A stretch of DNA of 64,000 nucleotides from Thalassospira sp. MCCC 1A01148 (lineage in GTDB: Bacteria > Pseudomonadota > Alphaproteobacteria > Rhodospirillales > Thalassospiraceae). A program made the translations under genes and the position numbers. The stretch covers positions 124,001 through 188,000 of the forward strand of contig NZ_LPVZ01000022.1 of assembly GCF_001613795.1 (NCBI RefSeq), written 5' to 3'. How positions within the stretch are numbered: position 1 is the first letter of the stretch; each line of letters opens with the position of its first letter. The notes beneath the pieces are model-generated. The model did no database searches. It was not told where the DNA came from and worked only from the letters and a program-made list of their open reading frames with translations. Below, one piece after another: positions 20,349-29,927 of this stretch.

Positions 20349-22420
20349 TCGTCTGTCTCCCTGTTGCTCGGCTTGCGTCTTGAACCGCCCATAACCCGCA
20401 AAAGGACGTCGTTGGTTTTTAAAACAGTCGCATCCTTGTTGAAGGGAAGTTTGATCAGGATGGTGGTGCCGCCTTTTTCGCCGACATTGACCGACAGGGA
20501 CCCGTCATGTGCTTCAACAATGCGGCGTGTCAGATGCAGGCCAAGGCCGACCCCTTGTGTTTTTGCGGCTTCACGACCGCGATAAAACGCATTCAACACA
20601 TTGCTGAGGTCCTCGGCCGCGATGCCGGGGCCTTCATCTACAACGCGGATATAGACATAGCCATTGGCCGATCTGTTGCACGCGATCCAGACAGCCGCAC
20701 CCGGCGCATATTTCCGCGCATTCTCGATCAGGTTGACGATGGCGCGTTCCAGAAGGATGCGGTCAATATCGACAATTGCGAACTCGGAATTGATCAGATT
20801 GACGTTCTGTCCCGGCACTTCGCGGTGACGTCGCGCAATCAGGTCTGCAAGAAAAGCGTCAATCGCCACCGGCTCGCGAGTGGTCGTAAAGGTCGCGCTA
20901 TCAAGTGTGTCCTTGGTCAGAAACGCATCGACAAGTCCGGATAACTGCGATGCATTATTTCGTATGGTGCCAAGCCTGTTATGAACGGCATCCTGTTCGC
21001 TGCTAAGATGCAGGCCCAGAATTTCAGAGGATCGCTGAATGATTGCCAGCGGTGTGCGAAATTCATGCGACAACATGGTGATGAATGCGCGTTGTTCACC
21101 AGCCAGCTGGCTGGCGCGCTGGTTCGATGCGGCGGCGTTCATTCGACGGTGGCTAAGCTTGTAGGTTCGCAACCCCATCGCGATGGCGATCATTGTCAGG
21201 TGAACCACCGAACTTGCCGAATAAATAGTGGTGGTAACTGCGTTGACCGGTATCACGCCAACCAAAAGCAACAGATGCGCAATCACCGCCATGGTCGGAA
21301 CGCCAAGCGCAACCATCAGAAAACTGTGTTCAAGCACCTTTTTCTGCCGGATTCCCAGATACACCAGATAGATCAGAAGCGTCGAAAGCAGGATCACATC
21401 TGGAATGAAAAACAGCTTGGCAAAGATGATATAGGCATCCGTTGTTGCGGTCAGGAACCCGAGACCGGCAAGGAACGAGAACGTGGTCATCACCCGGTGG
21501 AGCCATCGGTTATGCCGATCAAGCTCGATAATATAGCTCCACATCGTAACACTTGTTGCAATCGCAAAGGCAGTGCCGGTTCCGGTCAGGAAGTCGCTTG
21601 TCAGATACCAGAGATCGGTGAACAGAAAATGTGCGTATCCCGAGACCCCGAAATTGATCAGAAACAGCGAGAAGATATAGGCTGAATACCAGATGACGGC
21701 CTTGTCTGATGAAAGAACCCCAAGGGTCAGATACACCCCGAAAGCGACCATAAGAATGCCGAGGTAAATCCCCTTGGGGAAGCTGTTGCGGCCGATATTG
21801 GCGATTTGCTCTGTTTCAGGGACCAGTTGCGCCTGAAAGATATGGGCGCTGTTTGTTGTGATCGCGATGGTCAGCCAATAGTTGCCGGGTAAAAGTTCCG
21901 GCCATTCCGACAGATGCAAGAGACCGCGCACATCATTGTTGCCTTTGGGCAATCTGTCGCCAACACGATCACGCCAGATAACCGCACGGGTATCTTCCTT
22001 GACGATTGCCAGTTTGATGTCGTTCAAATAGGGCTGCCCCATCTCGATATAGGACTTTTCCTGCCCGCCCTGGTCGGTGTCTGAGACAGTGAACGCCGCA
22101 CGATACCATACTGTATCTGGCGTATAGCCCGGACCTGCCGTGTTAAATACATCCTCAAACGCGTCATTCGGGATGTTTATAAGGTCGGCAGGAACATTGA
22201 TCGTGTGGGGGGTGACCAGGCGCTGTAAAAATTGGCCAAGGATGATTGTACTTGTCGGCCCATTCATGCCGACAGTGAAATGTTGTTGGCTTGTATGTGC
22301 TTTCGCAGGGTAGGGGGACATGGCAAGGCAGACAGCGATGACGATTGTCATAACGCTAAATGCTGCCACCATCGAACGTAATTCGCGCAAAGCTCCCCCG
22401 AAAACAAACGCCTTCATCAC
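20345..22420 (-). CDS. 7TM sensor histidine kinase
   Basis: A complete 691-residue sensor kinase with the same layout as its downstream neighbour: signal peptide (to about residue 42), periplasmic 7TMR-DISM extracellular domain (to about 205), seven transmembrane helices (about 212-418), HisKA with H452 (TMLSHEFRTPLAII) and an intact catalytic domain. The catalytic domain shows the N-box IVNLIENARKYAPG with N567, G1 box VVDEGPGI (D595) and G2 box GVGLGLHLTRRIV. The extracellular domain type often binds carbohydrates, but no ligand is implied here. It is the first gene of a two-kinase operon and is divergent from glmM. Confidence 0.95.
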   Translation of the reverse strand: MMKAFVFGGALRELRSMVAAFSVMTIVIAVCLAMSPYPAKAHTSQQHFTVGMNGPTSTIILGQFLQRLVTPHTINVPADLINIPNDAFEDVFNTAGPGYTPDTVWYRAAFTVSDTDQGGQEKSYIEMGQPYLNDIKLAIVKEDTRAVIWRDRVGDRLPKGNNDVRGLLHLSEWPELLPGNYWLTIAITTNSAHIFQAQLVPETEQIANIGRNSFPKGIYLGILMVAFGVYLTLGVLSSDKAVIWYSAYIFSLFLINFGVSGYAHFLFTDLWYLTSDFLTGTGTAFAIATSVTMWSYIIELDRHNRWLHRVMTTFSFLAGLGFLTATTDAYIIFAKLFFIPDVILLSTLLIYLVYLGIRQKKVLEHSFLMVALGVPTMAVIAHLLLLVGVIPVNAVTTTIYSASSVVHLTMIAIAMGLRTYKLSHRRMNAAASNQRASQLAGEQRAFITMLSHEFRTPLAIIQRSSEILGLHLSSEQDAVHNRLGTIRNNASQLSGLVDAFLTKDTLDSATFTTTREPVAIDAFLADLIARRHREVPGQNVNLINSEFAIVDIDRILLERAIVNLIENARKYAPGAAVWIACNRSANGYVYIRVVDEGPGIAAEDLSNVLNAFYRGREAAKTQGVGLGLHLTRRIVEAHDGSLSVNVGEKGGTTILIKLPFNKDATVLKTNDVLLRVMGGSRRKPSNRETDE

Positions 22421-22624
22421 ATTCGTTTCTGATAGCGGGTTTTGACGCCAAGGTCATTGCTTTTATCAGAACTGTTTCATGTGACAGTGTTAACGGATTG
22501 GTTGCCAACTTGACGCTAGAATGTGGTGATTGCCTGTGGCAATGCGACGCCACTTTGATATAACCGGCATTCAGAATGGTTGGCAAAGGCAGACATGCCT
22601 GCAAAGCAAGCAGAGATACAGAAT

Positions 22625-23974
22625 ATGAGCCGCAAATATTTTGGCACCGATGGCATCCGCGGAACCGCCAACACGGCCCCGATGACAGCCGAGGTTGCCC
22701 TGAAAGTCGGGATGGCCGCAGGCCACTACTTCACCCGTGGCGATCACCGCCACAAGGTCGTGATTGGCAAGGATACCCGACTGTCGGGCTACATGCTTGA
22801 ACCCGCCCTTGTCGCCGGTTTTACGTCGATGGGGATGGACGTGATGCTGGTCGGCCCGATGCCGACCCCGGCTGTCGCCATGCTGACCAAATCAATGCGC
22901 GCGGATATTGGTGTGATGATCTCTGCCTCGCACAATCCGTTTCAGGATAACGGTATCAAGCTGTTTGGCCCGGATGGCTTCAAACTGTCTGACGAGGTAG
23001 AGCTTGAAATCGAGGCCCTGATGGAAAGCGATCTGTCAGGCAAGCTGGTTCCTGCCAATGCACTGGGCCGTGCCAAACGCATCGACGACGCCCCGGGCCG
23101 CTATATCGAGGCCGTCAAATCGTCCCTGCCGGGTACTGTCTCGCTCGAAGGTCTGCGGATCGTGCTTGATTGCGCCCATGGTGCCGGATATTCCGTCGCG
23201 CCCAAGGTCCTGCGTGAACTGGGTGCGGACGTGATTGAAATTGGCACCAGCCCGAACGGCATGAACATCAATGATCAGTGTGGTTCGACCTATACCAAAA
23301 CCATGTGTGACCGCGTTCTGGCCGAAAAGGCGGATGTCGGAATTGCCCTTGATGGCGATGCTGACCGCGTTCAGATGTGTGATGAAAAAGGCCATCTGAT
23401 TGATGGTGATCAGTTGATGGGCCTTGTCGCAACCCATTGGAAGCGCACCGGGCAGCTGCGCGGCAATGCACTGGTCGCGACCGTCATGTCCAACCTTGGT
23501 CTTGAACGCTATCTTGAAAGCAACGATGTGCGTCTGATCCGTACCAAGGTGGGGGATCGCTATGTCGTTGAACAGATGCGTGCCCTTGATTGCAATGTTG
23601 GTGGTGAACAGTCCGGCCATATCGTGCTGTCGGACTTCGCATCAACCGGTGATGGCCTGCTGGCCGGTCTTCAGGTGCTTGCGGTACTTGCCAGCCGCGA
23701 AGGCCCGGTTTCCGAACTTAGCCGTGTGTTCGATCCGCTGCCACAGATCCTGAAAAACGTGCGCTATAGCGCGGGTTCCGATCCGCTGTCGCAAAGCAGT
23801 GTCATTGAGGCCATTTCCTCGGCTGAGCGTGCCTTTAACGGCGATGGCCGTGTCCTGATCCGTAAATCGGGCACCGAACCGTTGATCCGTGTCATGGCCG
23901 AAGGCGACGATGCGCTTAAGGTCGAACAGATCGTCGATGGTATCGTTGCTGAAATCACCGCCGTTGCCGGTTAA
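22625..23974 (+). CDS. glmM: Phosphoglucosamine mutase
   Basis: GlmM interconverts glucosamine 6- and 1-phosphate on the route to UDP-GlcNAc for peptidoglycan and lipopolysaccharide. The motifs are complete: N-terminal [14 protein letters not shown], the phosphoserine loop [18 protein letters not shown], the metal-binding DGDADR, the sugar-binding GGEQSGH, and the phosphate-binding [12 protein letters not shown]. The start is set at 22625 ([10 protein letters not shown], 449 residues) because the family begins there; an in-frame ATG at 22580 would add 15 unsupported residues. In related genomes it directly follows folP; here 5.4 kb of two-component genes intervene. Confidence 0.97.
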   Translation: MSRKYFGTDGIRGTANTAPMTAEVALKVGMAAGHYFTRGDHRHKVVIGKDTRLSGYMLEPALVAGFTSMGMDVMLVGPMPTPAVAMLTKSMRADIGVMISASHNPFQDNGIKLFGPDGFKLSDEVELEIEALMESDLSGKLVPANALGRAKRIDDAPGRYIEAVKSSLPGTVSLEGLRIVLDCAHGAGYSVAPKVLRELGADVIEIGTSPNGMNINDQCGSTYTKTMCDRVLAEKADVGIALDGDADRVQMCDEKGHLIDGDQLMGLVATHWKRTGQLRGNALVATVMSNLGLERYLESNDVRLIRTKVGDRYVVEQMRALDCNVGGEQSGHIVLSDFASTGDGLLAGLQVLAVLASREGPVSELSRVFDPLPQILKNVRYSAGSDPLSQSSVIEAISSAERAFNGDGRVLIRKSGTEPLIRVMAEGDDALKVEQIVDGIVAEITAVAG

Positions 23975-24023
23975 GTGAACATCGTGCGTCAAACCTGATT
24001 TTTGCAGGATAAGGAAGGGTTTT

Positions 24024-24821
24024 ATGAAAGGTCGCGTCTTGATCATAGCCGGGTCGGATTGTTCCGGTGGGGCCGGTATTCAGGCCGATATCAAATCGGT
24101 GACCGCCCTTGGCGGCTATGCGGCGACTGCGATCACGGCGCTTACGGTGCAAAATACCACCGGAGTCTTCGATGTCTTGGGCATTGATCCCGACATGATC
24201 GTTCATCAGGCCACCGTGACGATTGATGATATCGGCGCGGATGCGCTTAAAACCGGCATGCTGCATTCAGTCCCGGTGATTACTGCCGTGGCGGAATTTA
24301 TCAAATCAAAGGCTGCTGGTATTCCCGTCGTTGTTGACCCTGTGATGGTTTCGCAAAGCGGTTCACGCCTGCTTCAGGAAGACGCGGTCGAAGCCCTGAT
24401 AACGCATATGGTGCCGCTGGCCACCGTCCTGACACCAAATATTCCCGAGGCAGAAGTACTATCAGGTATGAAAATCACCAGCGAAGGTGATATGATTGCT
24501 GCAGCGCACAAAATCGGCGATCTCGGTGCTGAGGCTGTCCTGATAAAAGGTGGTCACGCAGACGGGGATAAAATCGTCGATATCTTGTGGCGCCGGGATG
24601 GTGATGTCGAAGGCTATGAAGGCACGCGCATTCCGTCTGAAAATAATCATGGCACGGGCTGCTCGCTTGCAAGCGCCATTGCAACCGGGCTGGCACAGGG
24701 CATGGGGTTAAGTGACTCTGTGGCCCGCGCACGGGATTTCGTGCGTGAAGCCATCCGAACCGCGCCAGACTTTGGCAAAGGAAACGGTCCGCTAAACCAT
24801 GCGCATCCTGTGACCGGTTGA
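24024..24821 (+). CDS. thiD: Hydroxymethylpyrimidine/phosphomethylpyrimidine kinase
   Basis: ThiD phosphorylates HMP twice to give HMP-PP for thiamine synthesis. The ribokinase-fold motifs are VLIIAGSDCSGGAGIQADIK near the N-terminus, VVVDPVMVSQSG in the middle, TPNIPEAEVLSG, and the catalytic NNHGTGCSLASAIA near the C-terminus. AAGGAAGG precedes the ATG. The length of 265 is normal. It lies 49 bp after glmM and is probably co-transcribed, though there is no functional link between them. No TPP riboswitch is visible upstream. Confidence 0.95.
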   Translation: MKGRVLIIAGSDCSGGAGIQADIKSVTALGGYAATAITALTVQNTTGVFDVLGIDPDMIVHQATVTIDDIGADALKTGMLHSVPVITAVAEFIKSKAAGIPVVVDPVMVSQSGSRLLQEDAVEALITHMVPLATVLTPNIPEAEVLSGMKITSEGDMIAAAHKIGDLGAEAVLIKGGHADGDKIVDILWRRDGDVEGYEGTRIPSENNHGTGCSLASAIATGLAQGMGLSDSVARARDFVREAIRTAPDFGKGNGPLNHAHPVTG

Positions 24822-24871
24822 GTCTCTCAACACGAATGTGACAGGACGCTGAAAGTTGGGACACTTGAGGT

Positions 24872-25414
24872 ATGCCGGGCACATCGTTTTTCCATCAGGC
24901 GCGTAACAACGCCTGGTCAAATCACCGTTTGTATGGTGTCTGTCAGAAATTGACAGATCAGGAACTCGACACCAAACGAACGCCGTTTTCATCCTCCATT
25001 CTGCAGAACCTGAACCACATCCTGACCAATGACTGGTATTATCTTGATGCGCTGGTTGATGGCGGGCGCGGGCGGGGATGCTTTGCCGATGAAATGCCGT
25101 TTGCGGCCATTGATAAACTGGCCGCAGCCCAGCGGGATACGGATATGAGGCTGATGGCTTTTTGCGAGCAGCTCAACGACAAGGACGCCATTCGCAGCGT
25201 CGAACTGGTCCGCGAAGATGCCAGCAAGACGCATGATACCGTGGGCGATATCCTGTCACACCTGTTTGTCTATCAAACCCATCAGCGCGGGCAGGTCCAT
25301 GCTCTTCTGGCCGTCACCAGTCAGGCAGCGCCACCCCTTGATGACTATCATCTTGAATATGATACACCCTTCCCGGGGATCGATTTTTCCGCTTTGGGAC
25401 GAAAAGGGGCCTAG
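24872..25414 (+). CDS. DinB-family protein
   Basis: A 180-residue four-helix-bundle protein of the DinB/YfiT family of putative metal-dependent thiol transferases and hydrolases. The expected metal-binding histidines are seen in NLNHIL (N-terminal half) and in the paired VYQTHQRGQVHALL near the C-terminus. The first helix (FFHQARNNAWSNHRLY) is the typical DinB opening. A GAGG sits unusually close to the ATG. It follows thiD by 50 bp. The substrate is unknown, and related proteins have been linked to mycothiol, bacillithiol or glutathione chemistry rather than DNA repair. Confidence 0.85.
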   Translation: MPGTSFFHQARNNAWSNHRLYGVCQKLTDQELDTKRTPFSSSILQNLNHILTNDWYYLDALVDGGRGRGCFADEMPFAAIDKLAAAQRDTDMRLMAFCEQLNDKDAIRSVELVREDASKTHDTVGDILSHLFVYQTHQRGQVHALLAVTSQAAPPLDDYHLEYDTPFPGIDFSALGRKGA

Positions 25415-25433
25415 AGGTGCCTAAGGGATACAA

Positions 25434-25784
25434 ATGAATACACGAATGCTACGGCGCGCAATTCTGGCAGCCGGTATTGCGGTTCTGGCGGTGGTCAGTT
25501 TCGGAAACCCGCACCGTCATATCGCCGATCTTTTCTGGCCGAATGATGCCGCGCCCTGGGAACAGGTGACCGCTGTCTATGTCCCCGATGTCAGCCAACC
25601 CACCCGGATCAAGATATCCGAGGCCGCCTTTGACAATCTTGATGCCTGCCAAAGCCACGTCATGGCGCAAGCCGCCGAACATGGTGACCCGGATCTTCAA
25701 AAGGGCCGGTTTGAATGCGCCATCGGATTTTATGCAGACAAGGACGATGGCACAGGCGGCGAGTACCGCCTGATCATCAAGTAA
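25434..25784 (+). CDS. Hypothetical exported or membrane-anchored protein
   Basis: I do not recognise this 116-residue product. The N-terminus (RRAILAAGIAVLAVVSFG) is a signal peptide or single membrane anchor. The remainder is a small soluble domain with two cysteines (DACQSHV and RFECAIGF) about 23 residues apart that could form a periplasmic disulphide. AAGGGA precedes the ATG with correct spacing, and codon use matches the neighbours, so it is likely a real gene. It follows the DinB gene by 19 bp and ends 5 bp before the convergent AEC transporter. Confidence 0.75.
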   Translation: MNTRMLRRAILAAGIAVLAVVSFGNPHRHIADLFWPNDAAPWEQVTAVYVPDVSQPTRIKISEAAFDNLDACQSHVMAQAAEHGDPDLQKGRFECAIGFYADKDDGTGGEYRLIIK

Positions 25785-25789
25785 GCCGT

Positions 25790-26665
25790 TTACAGCACGT
25801 ACCAAAGAAGGGCGGGCAGGGCGATGGCGGCAAGGAAGCTTGAACTGATGACAACACCAGCAACTTCTTCCGGTTCGCGGTTATAAAGCTGCGCAAACAG
25901 GTAGCAGAACACAGCAACCGGCATCGAACATTGCAAGATCACCACACCGCGTTCCATGCCGGTCAGTCCCATGACTTCTGAAAGACCCAAGCCAACCCCG
26001 AAACCCATGCCAAGACGCAAGAAGCTGAGCGCCGTGCTGCGCGCAAGGCTTACCGGACGGAGTTTTGCGAGCGATACACCAAGGGTAAACAGCATCAACG
26101 GAATGGTGAGCTGCCCAATCAGGTTGGTGGTGTTGTAAAGCCATTCTGGCACCGCGGTGTCGGTGGCAAGGAAGCCCGTGGCAATCAGGGTTGCCGGAAT
26201 TATTGGCATCTTGGCCAGCGACTTGATGGAAAAACTGCCCGATACGAACGCAACACCGATGGTCAGCTGGATCACGACATAAGCTGCAAAGAACGCCACC
26301 GAAAGCGCAAGTCCTTCCTGCCCATAGGCCAGCAGACAAAGCGGCAAGCCTACGTTGCCAACATTTGGCCAGGTCAGCGACTGCAAATAGGTGCGTGGTG
26401 ACAGATTAAAGACCTTAAGCACCGGCCAGCCGATCAGCGCAAAGATCACATTGGCGGCAAGGGCCGCCGTTCCCATTAGAACCAGTGTATCACCCCCAAG
26501 CTCCACGGTTGCAAGTGCGGCAAAGGTCAGACACGGCGTTGCGAAATAGGTAACGATGGATGTGACAAGGTTGGTGTCAAAATGTTTGCCGGCACGAGCC
26601 CAGAAATATCCCAGTCCGGTGGTGATAAAAACCGGGGCCAGAATCGCAAAAATATCGGCAAACAT
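25790..26665 (-). CDS. AEC family transporter
   Basis: A 291-residue integral membrane protein of the auxin efflux carrier family, whose bacterial members move small carboxylates such as malate or malonate. About ten hydrophobic helices are visible in two halves. Typical features are the opening IFAILAPVFITTGLGYFW, the proline-containing discontinuous helix (YFATPCLTFAAL) and the second-half motif GQLTIPLMLFTLGVSLA. The start is set at the ATG at 26665 with AAGGAAAG upstream; the open frame continues for 57 more codons but those lack transporter character. It is divergent from gmhB and the substrate is unknown. Confidence 0.9.
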   Translation of the reverse strand: MFADIFAILAPVFITTGLGYFWARAGKHFDTNLVTSIVTYFATPCLTFAALATVELGGDTLVLMGTAALAANVIFALIGWPVLKVFNLSPRTYLQSLTWPNVGNVGLPLCLLAYGQEGLALSVAFFAAYVVIQLTIGVAFVSGSFSIKSLAKMPIIPATLIATGFLATDTAVPEWLYNTTNLIGQLTIPLMLFTLGVSLAKLRPVSLARSTALSFLRLGMGFGVGLGLSEVMGLTGMERGVVILQCSMPVAVFCYLFAQLYNREPEEVAGVVISSSFLAAIALPALLWYVL

Positions 26666-26894
26666 AAGGCGGCTTTCCTTGTGGGGCGTGTGATCACGGG
26701 ACGTAATTTGAACCGAAATTCTCACGTCTTCCGGTTGCTCTGCAAGTGAATAATGGTAATACCAATTTCTTTTCCGTACTGTGCAAAACCGTGCAAACGG
26801 GGATCGCAGTGTGTGAAGTCTTGCTTTTCCAAACACCTTTGCGCCATTGTTGGTTGCGATCAGCCCCTAAATCCGACCACGCAAAAGGCCATCA

Positions 26895-27530
26895 ATGACC
26901 GGCTCCGCCACCCAAACTGTCAAACGTCACATGATCGATCCGGCCCCGCGCTTTCGCGATCAGCGTCATCCGGTCCCGGCTGTTTTTCTAGATCGGGACG
27001 GGGTGATCAACGAAGAAGTTCACTATCTGTCAGATGTTGCCGATCTCAAGCTGATCAACGGTGCGGCTGATGCGATCAAACGACTGAATGACGCAGGTCT
27101 TGCAGTCATTGTCGTGACCAACCAGTCCGGTGTGGCGCGCGGCTATATCAGCGAAGACCAGCTTCTTGAAATCCACAAGGCGCTGGTCGCCATGCTTGCC
27201 GACAAGAAGGCCTCTGTGCAGGGAATTTACTATTCGCCGTATCATCCCGACGGCAAGGGTGACTATCGTCGCAACAGCACATGCCGCAAACCCGAACCGG
27301 GCATGCTTTTGGCAGCAAGCGACGAATTTGCCATCAACCTCTCAGACAGCATTCTGGTCGGCGACCGTATTAATGATATCCGTGCCGGGCGCGCGGCGGG
27401 CACACGCACCATCATGGTCAGAACCGGCCACGGGACCAAGGAAGCCATCCTGCCCGAGGCACAAGAAGCCGATTTCATCGCTGATGATCTGGCCGCTGCC
27501 GTTGATCACATCCTGACCAATATGGGGTAG
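26895..27530 (+). CDS. gmhB: D-glycero-D-manno-heptose 1,7-bisphosphate 7-phosphatase-like HAD hydrolase
   Basis: A 211-residue HAD phosphatase of the histidinol-phosphatase/GmhB branch, which removes the 7-phosphate in ADP-heptose synthesis for the lipopolysaccharide core. The motifs are VFLDRDGVINEE (both catalytic Asp), VIVVTNQSGVARGY, the CRKPEPGML loop with the conserved Lys, and VGDRINDIRAGRAAG. The Cys/His zinc site of classical GmhB (CPHHP plus a Cys pair) is mostly lost: the sequence reads SPYHPDGKG with a single later Cys. It therefore resembles zinc-free members. AAAGG precedes the ATG. The specificity is plausible but unproven. Confidence 0.82.
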   Translation: MTGSATQTVKRHMIDPAPRFRDQRHPVPAVFLDRDGVINEEVHYLSDVADLKLINGAADAIKRLNDAGLAVIVVTNQSGVARGYISEDQLLEIHKALVAMLADKKASVQGIYYSPYHPDGKGDYRRNSTCRKPEPGMLLAASDEFAINLSDSILVGDRINDIRAGRAAGTRTIMVRTGHGTKEAILPEAQEADFIADDLAAAVDHILTNMG

Positions 27531-27551
27531 GAATCCTGTGTGTGTCCGGGG

Positions 27552-29624
27552 CTATTGGTTGCCGCGACACCAGTTCTGCCACATCTCGCGACAGGCTTCC
27601 TCGAACTCGGCCGCCACGGCCGGGCCATGGAAGGCGCGACTGCCCCTGATACGTTCACGCATGTTTTCGCGGATGCTGGCCAGCGCCTTTAGGTCGGATG
27701 CCAGCATGATGCATTTATCGACATAACCCTTTTCGGTTTCGGCACACAGCGCGCCAAGCCCGATATCCCCCAAAACAGCAAGGCCAAGCCGTGATCCCGG
27801 TCGATCATCGGCCAGCGACACGAACGGAATGCCAAACCACAGCATCTCGTAATAGGTCTCAAGGCTGATGGCGGGAAACGGTGCCAGCCCGATATCAATC
27901 TGGGCATACAGGGCCGCGCGGTCCTGTGGCTTTATCTTGCCAGCCAGATCAAGGCGGTCTCGCTTGATCCCGGCTTGTCGTGCGCGGTCCAGAAACGTCT
28001 TGGCGGCATAGGAATCTTCAAGCACGTCATCCTGAATGACGATACGGCTGTTGCTGATCTTGTTTAAGATCCGCGCAAAGCAATTAAGCGTCTCGTTGCT
28101 GATATTGGCCAGCCGTTCAATACAACCAAACCGGATGATTTCTTCGCCAACCGCTGCCGGAAGCGGGGTAAGCGGCAATGCATCATCAAGTTCTGCCGGA
28201 AGATACGGGCCAAGTGCCAACGGATAGGGGCGCTCGGAGAACATTTTGTTTTCCGCCAGGCTGCCACCAAACACATCCTTGTGTCCGATCAGGTAATCCA
28301 TTTCCGCGATGCCGGTGGTGATCGCAGACAAGCTGGCCTGTACCGGCGCGGCCTTGATCGCAAAAACATCAATCGGCTGGGTCGGATGAATGCCGCACAC
28401 ATCAATCAGGATATCGATCTTGTCCTTGCGAATGCGGTCGGCAATGCGCATCGGGTCCTGCCCGCAAACCTCGCGCCAGCCATCCGCCATCACCTGCCAT
28501 TGCCGTGTAACGTCGTCAGGGCGTGGTGTGGCAGAATACAAAAACAGGTCGATCTCGTGGCGATTAAGGTTACGTGCCAGAGCACTCAACAGCCCAAAGG
28601 ACGGGTGCTGACAGAAAAACGGTGAAATCCAACCGATGCGCAATCGCTTGTCGGCCTGGCGGCTATTGCCAAAGGCGGGCTTGGCGGCAATCGGCATATG
28701 ATGCTTGGCCCACGCCTTCGCCGCCTTGGCATGTGCAGTGCCATCGGTACTGCCAAGCTTGGCGCGCGCCCGGATCAAAAGTGCTTCTGCCGTGGCATTG
28801 TCCGGTGATGCCTTGATCAGGGCTTCAAGCGTTGCAATCGTTGCGTCAAGATCACCGCAGCGCAAAGTGATATCGGCCAGAACCAGGTCAATATCATCGG
28901 TTTCCTTGGTCAGGCGACGTGCAGTCTTTAAAATCGCGATGGCCTTGGAATACTGCCCCTGATGGGCCAGTGATTGTCCAAGTCCGCGCAGGCCCGGAAC
29001 ATATTTCGCATCGATGCTCAGCGCACGTTGATAAAGGTTCTGCGCCAGTTCCGGATAGCCAAGCCGCAAAAAGGCCGATCCCACACGGCAAATCAGTTCC
29101 GGTGAAATGCCGGCGGCCTCTGCCGCATGGTCAAGTGATTTAAGGGCGGCTTCTTCCTGTCCCAGATCATGCAACGTCTGCCCGAAAAGCAGCAACCCCT
29201 CATAATGATTCGGTTTCAGGCCAAGCAACCGCCCCAAAAGATCCATTGCCTGACCCAGATGGCCACGGGGAATTTCAAGGCGCGCCAGATGATAAAGGGC
29301 GGTGGGGAAATCCCCGTGATAACTCAGGGCTTGCTTGAACTGGTCAATCGCCTTGTCGATCTGCCCGGAACTTTCCAGTGCAATGGCATAGTTGCATCGC
29401 ACCGCCGGGTTGGCCGCAAAACTGCCAAGGCAGCTTTCAAAAAGCTCAAGCGCCTCGCCATGGCGGCCCAGGCCGGTCAGCAGGGTAGCCAGAAGATGCT
29501 CAGCTTCGGCATTTCCCGGGGAAATGGCAAGTGCCGCGCGATATGTCTTTTCGGCTTCTTCCGGGCGATTGCCCTCATGCGCAGTCAGGCCGCGACGCAA
29601 CAGTGTCTTGAGTTGGTCGGACAT
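27552..29624 (-). CDS. TPR repeat protein with SPINDLY/OGT-like glycosyltransferase domain
   Basis: A 690-residue cytoplasmic protein. The N-terminal half holds about eight to ten TPR units (such as GNAEAEHLLATLLTGLGRHG and EAALKSLDHAAEAAGI). The C-terminal half, from about residue 320, resembles the GT41 family (RLRIGWISPFFCQHPSFGLL, then DVCGIHPTQPIDVFAIKAAP, MDYLIGHKDVF). GT41 enzymes move GlcNAc or related sugars onto Ser/Thr of proteins. Here the target is unknown, although flagellin or surface glycosylation is common for such bacterial proteins. The start at 29624 has GGAGA upstream; an earlier ATG at 29759 overlaps a terminator and is rejected. It converges with gmhB. Confidence 0.87.
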   Translation of the reverse strand: MSDQLKTLLRRGLTAHEGNRPEEAEKTYRAALAISPGNAEAEHLLATLLTGLGRHGEALELFESCLGSFAANPAVRCNYAIALESSGQIDKAIDQFKQALSYHGDFPTALYHLARLEIPRGHLGQAMDLLGRLLGLKPNHYEGLLLFGQTLHDLGQEEAALKSLDHAAEAAGISPELICRVGSAFLRLGYPELAQNLYQRALSIDAKYVPGLRGLGQSLAHQGQYSKAIAILKTARRLTKETDDIDLVLADITLRCGDLDATIATLEALIKASPDNATAEALLIRARAKLGSTDGTAHAKAAKAWAKHHMPIAAKPAFGNSRQADKRLRIGWISPFFCQHPSFGLLSALARNLNRHEIDLFLYSATPRPDDVTRQWQVMADGWREVCGQDPMRIADRIRKDKIDILIDVCGIHPTQPIDVFAIKAAPVQASLSAITTGIAEMDYLIGHKDVFGGSLAENKMFSERPYPLALGPYLPAELDDALPLTPLPAAVGEEIIRFGCIERLANISNETLNCFARILNKISNSRIVIQDDVLEDSYAAKTFLDRARQAGIKRDRLDLAGKIKPQDRAALYAQIDIGLAPFPAISLETYYEMLWFGIPFVSLADDRPGSRLGLAVLGDIGLGALCAETEKGYVDKCIMLASDLKALASIRENMRERIRGSRAFHGPAVAAEFEEACREMWQNWCRGNQ

Positions 29625-29757
29625 GGATGTGCGGATCTCCACCTGATGGTTTTGACTGGGCTCGGACCCAAGCGGTTCTTGCCAGACATTAAAGGGTTCG
29701 CGACATCCTTTAAAGCGCGCAATTACCAGTTTGGCGATTGCGGCATGAAATATGGGC

Positions 29758-29791
29758 AAAAAAGAACCCCGAACCTGTATGAGGTCCGGGG
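29758..29791 (-). terminator. Orphan minus-strand rho-independent terminator
   Basis: Read on the minus strand, a 10-bp stem with one mismatch (CCCCGGACCT/AGGTTCGGGG) is followed by TTCTTTTTT. No protein gene ends here. Upstream on the same strand lie a short hairpin (ATCGCC/GGCGAT, 29811-29826) and an unpaired CUCCCACUCCC tract. This suggests either a small RNA or an attenuator in the leader of the TPR glycosyltransferase gene. Confidence 0.65.
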
Positions 29792-29927
29792 CGAGAATGG
29801 GAGTGGGAGAATCGCCTGGCGGCGATAATCACCTAGTACGATATGTATTGTTTGGCTAAAGGTCGCCTATGCAATGGAGTAGGTCTGAGGGTATTTGGGA
29901 TAGGTGTGGGTCTAAATTTGTATAAAC

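Noticed and set aside
24872..25414. DinB-fold protein as an SOS-inducible DNA polymerase
   Set aside because: The sequence is the four-helix DinB/YfiT metal-binding family, unrelated to DNA polymerase IV despite the name.
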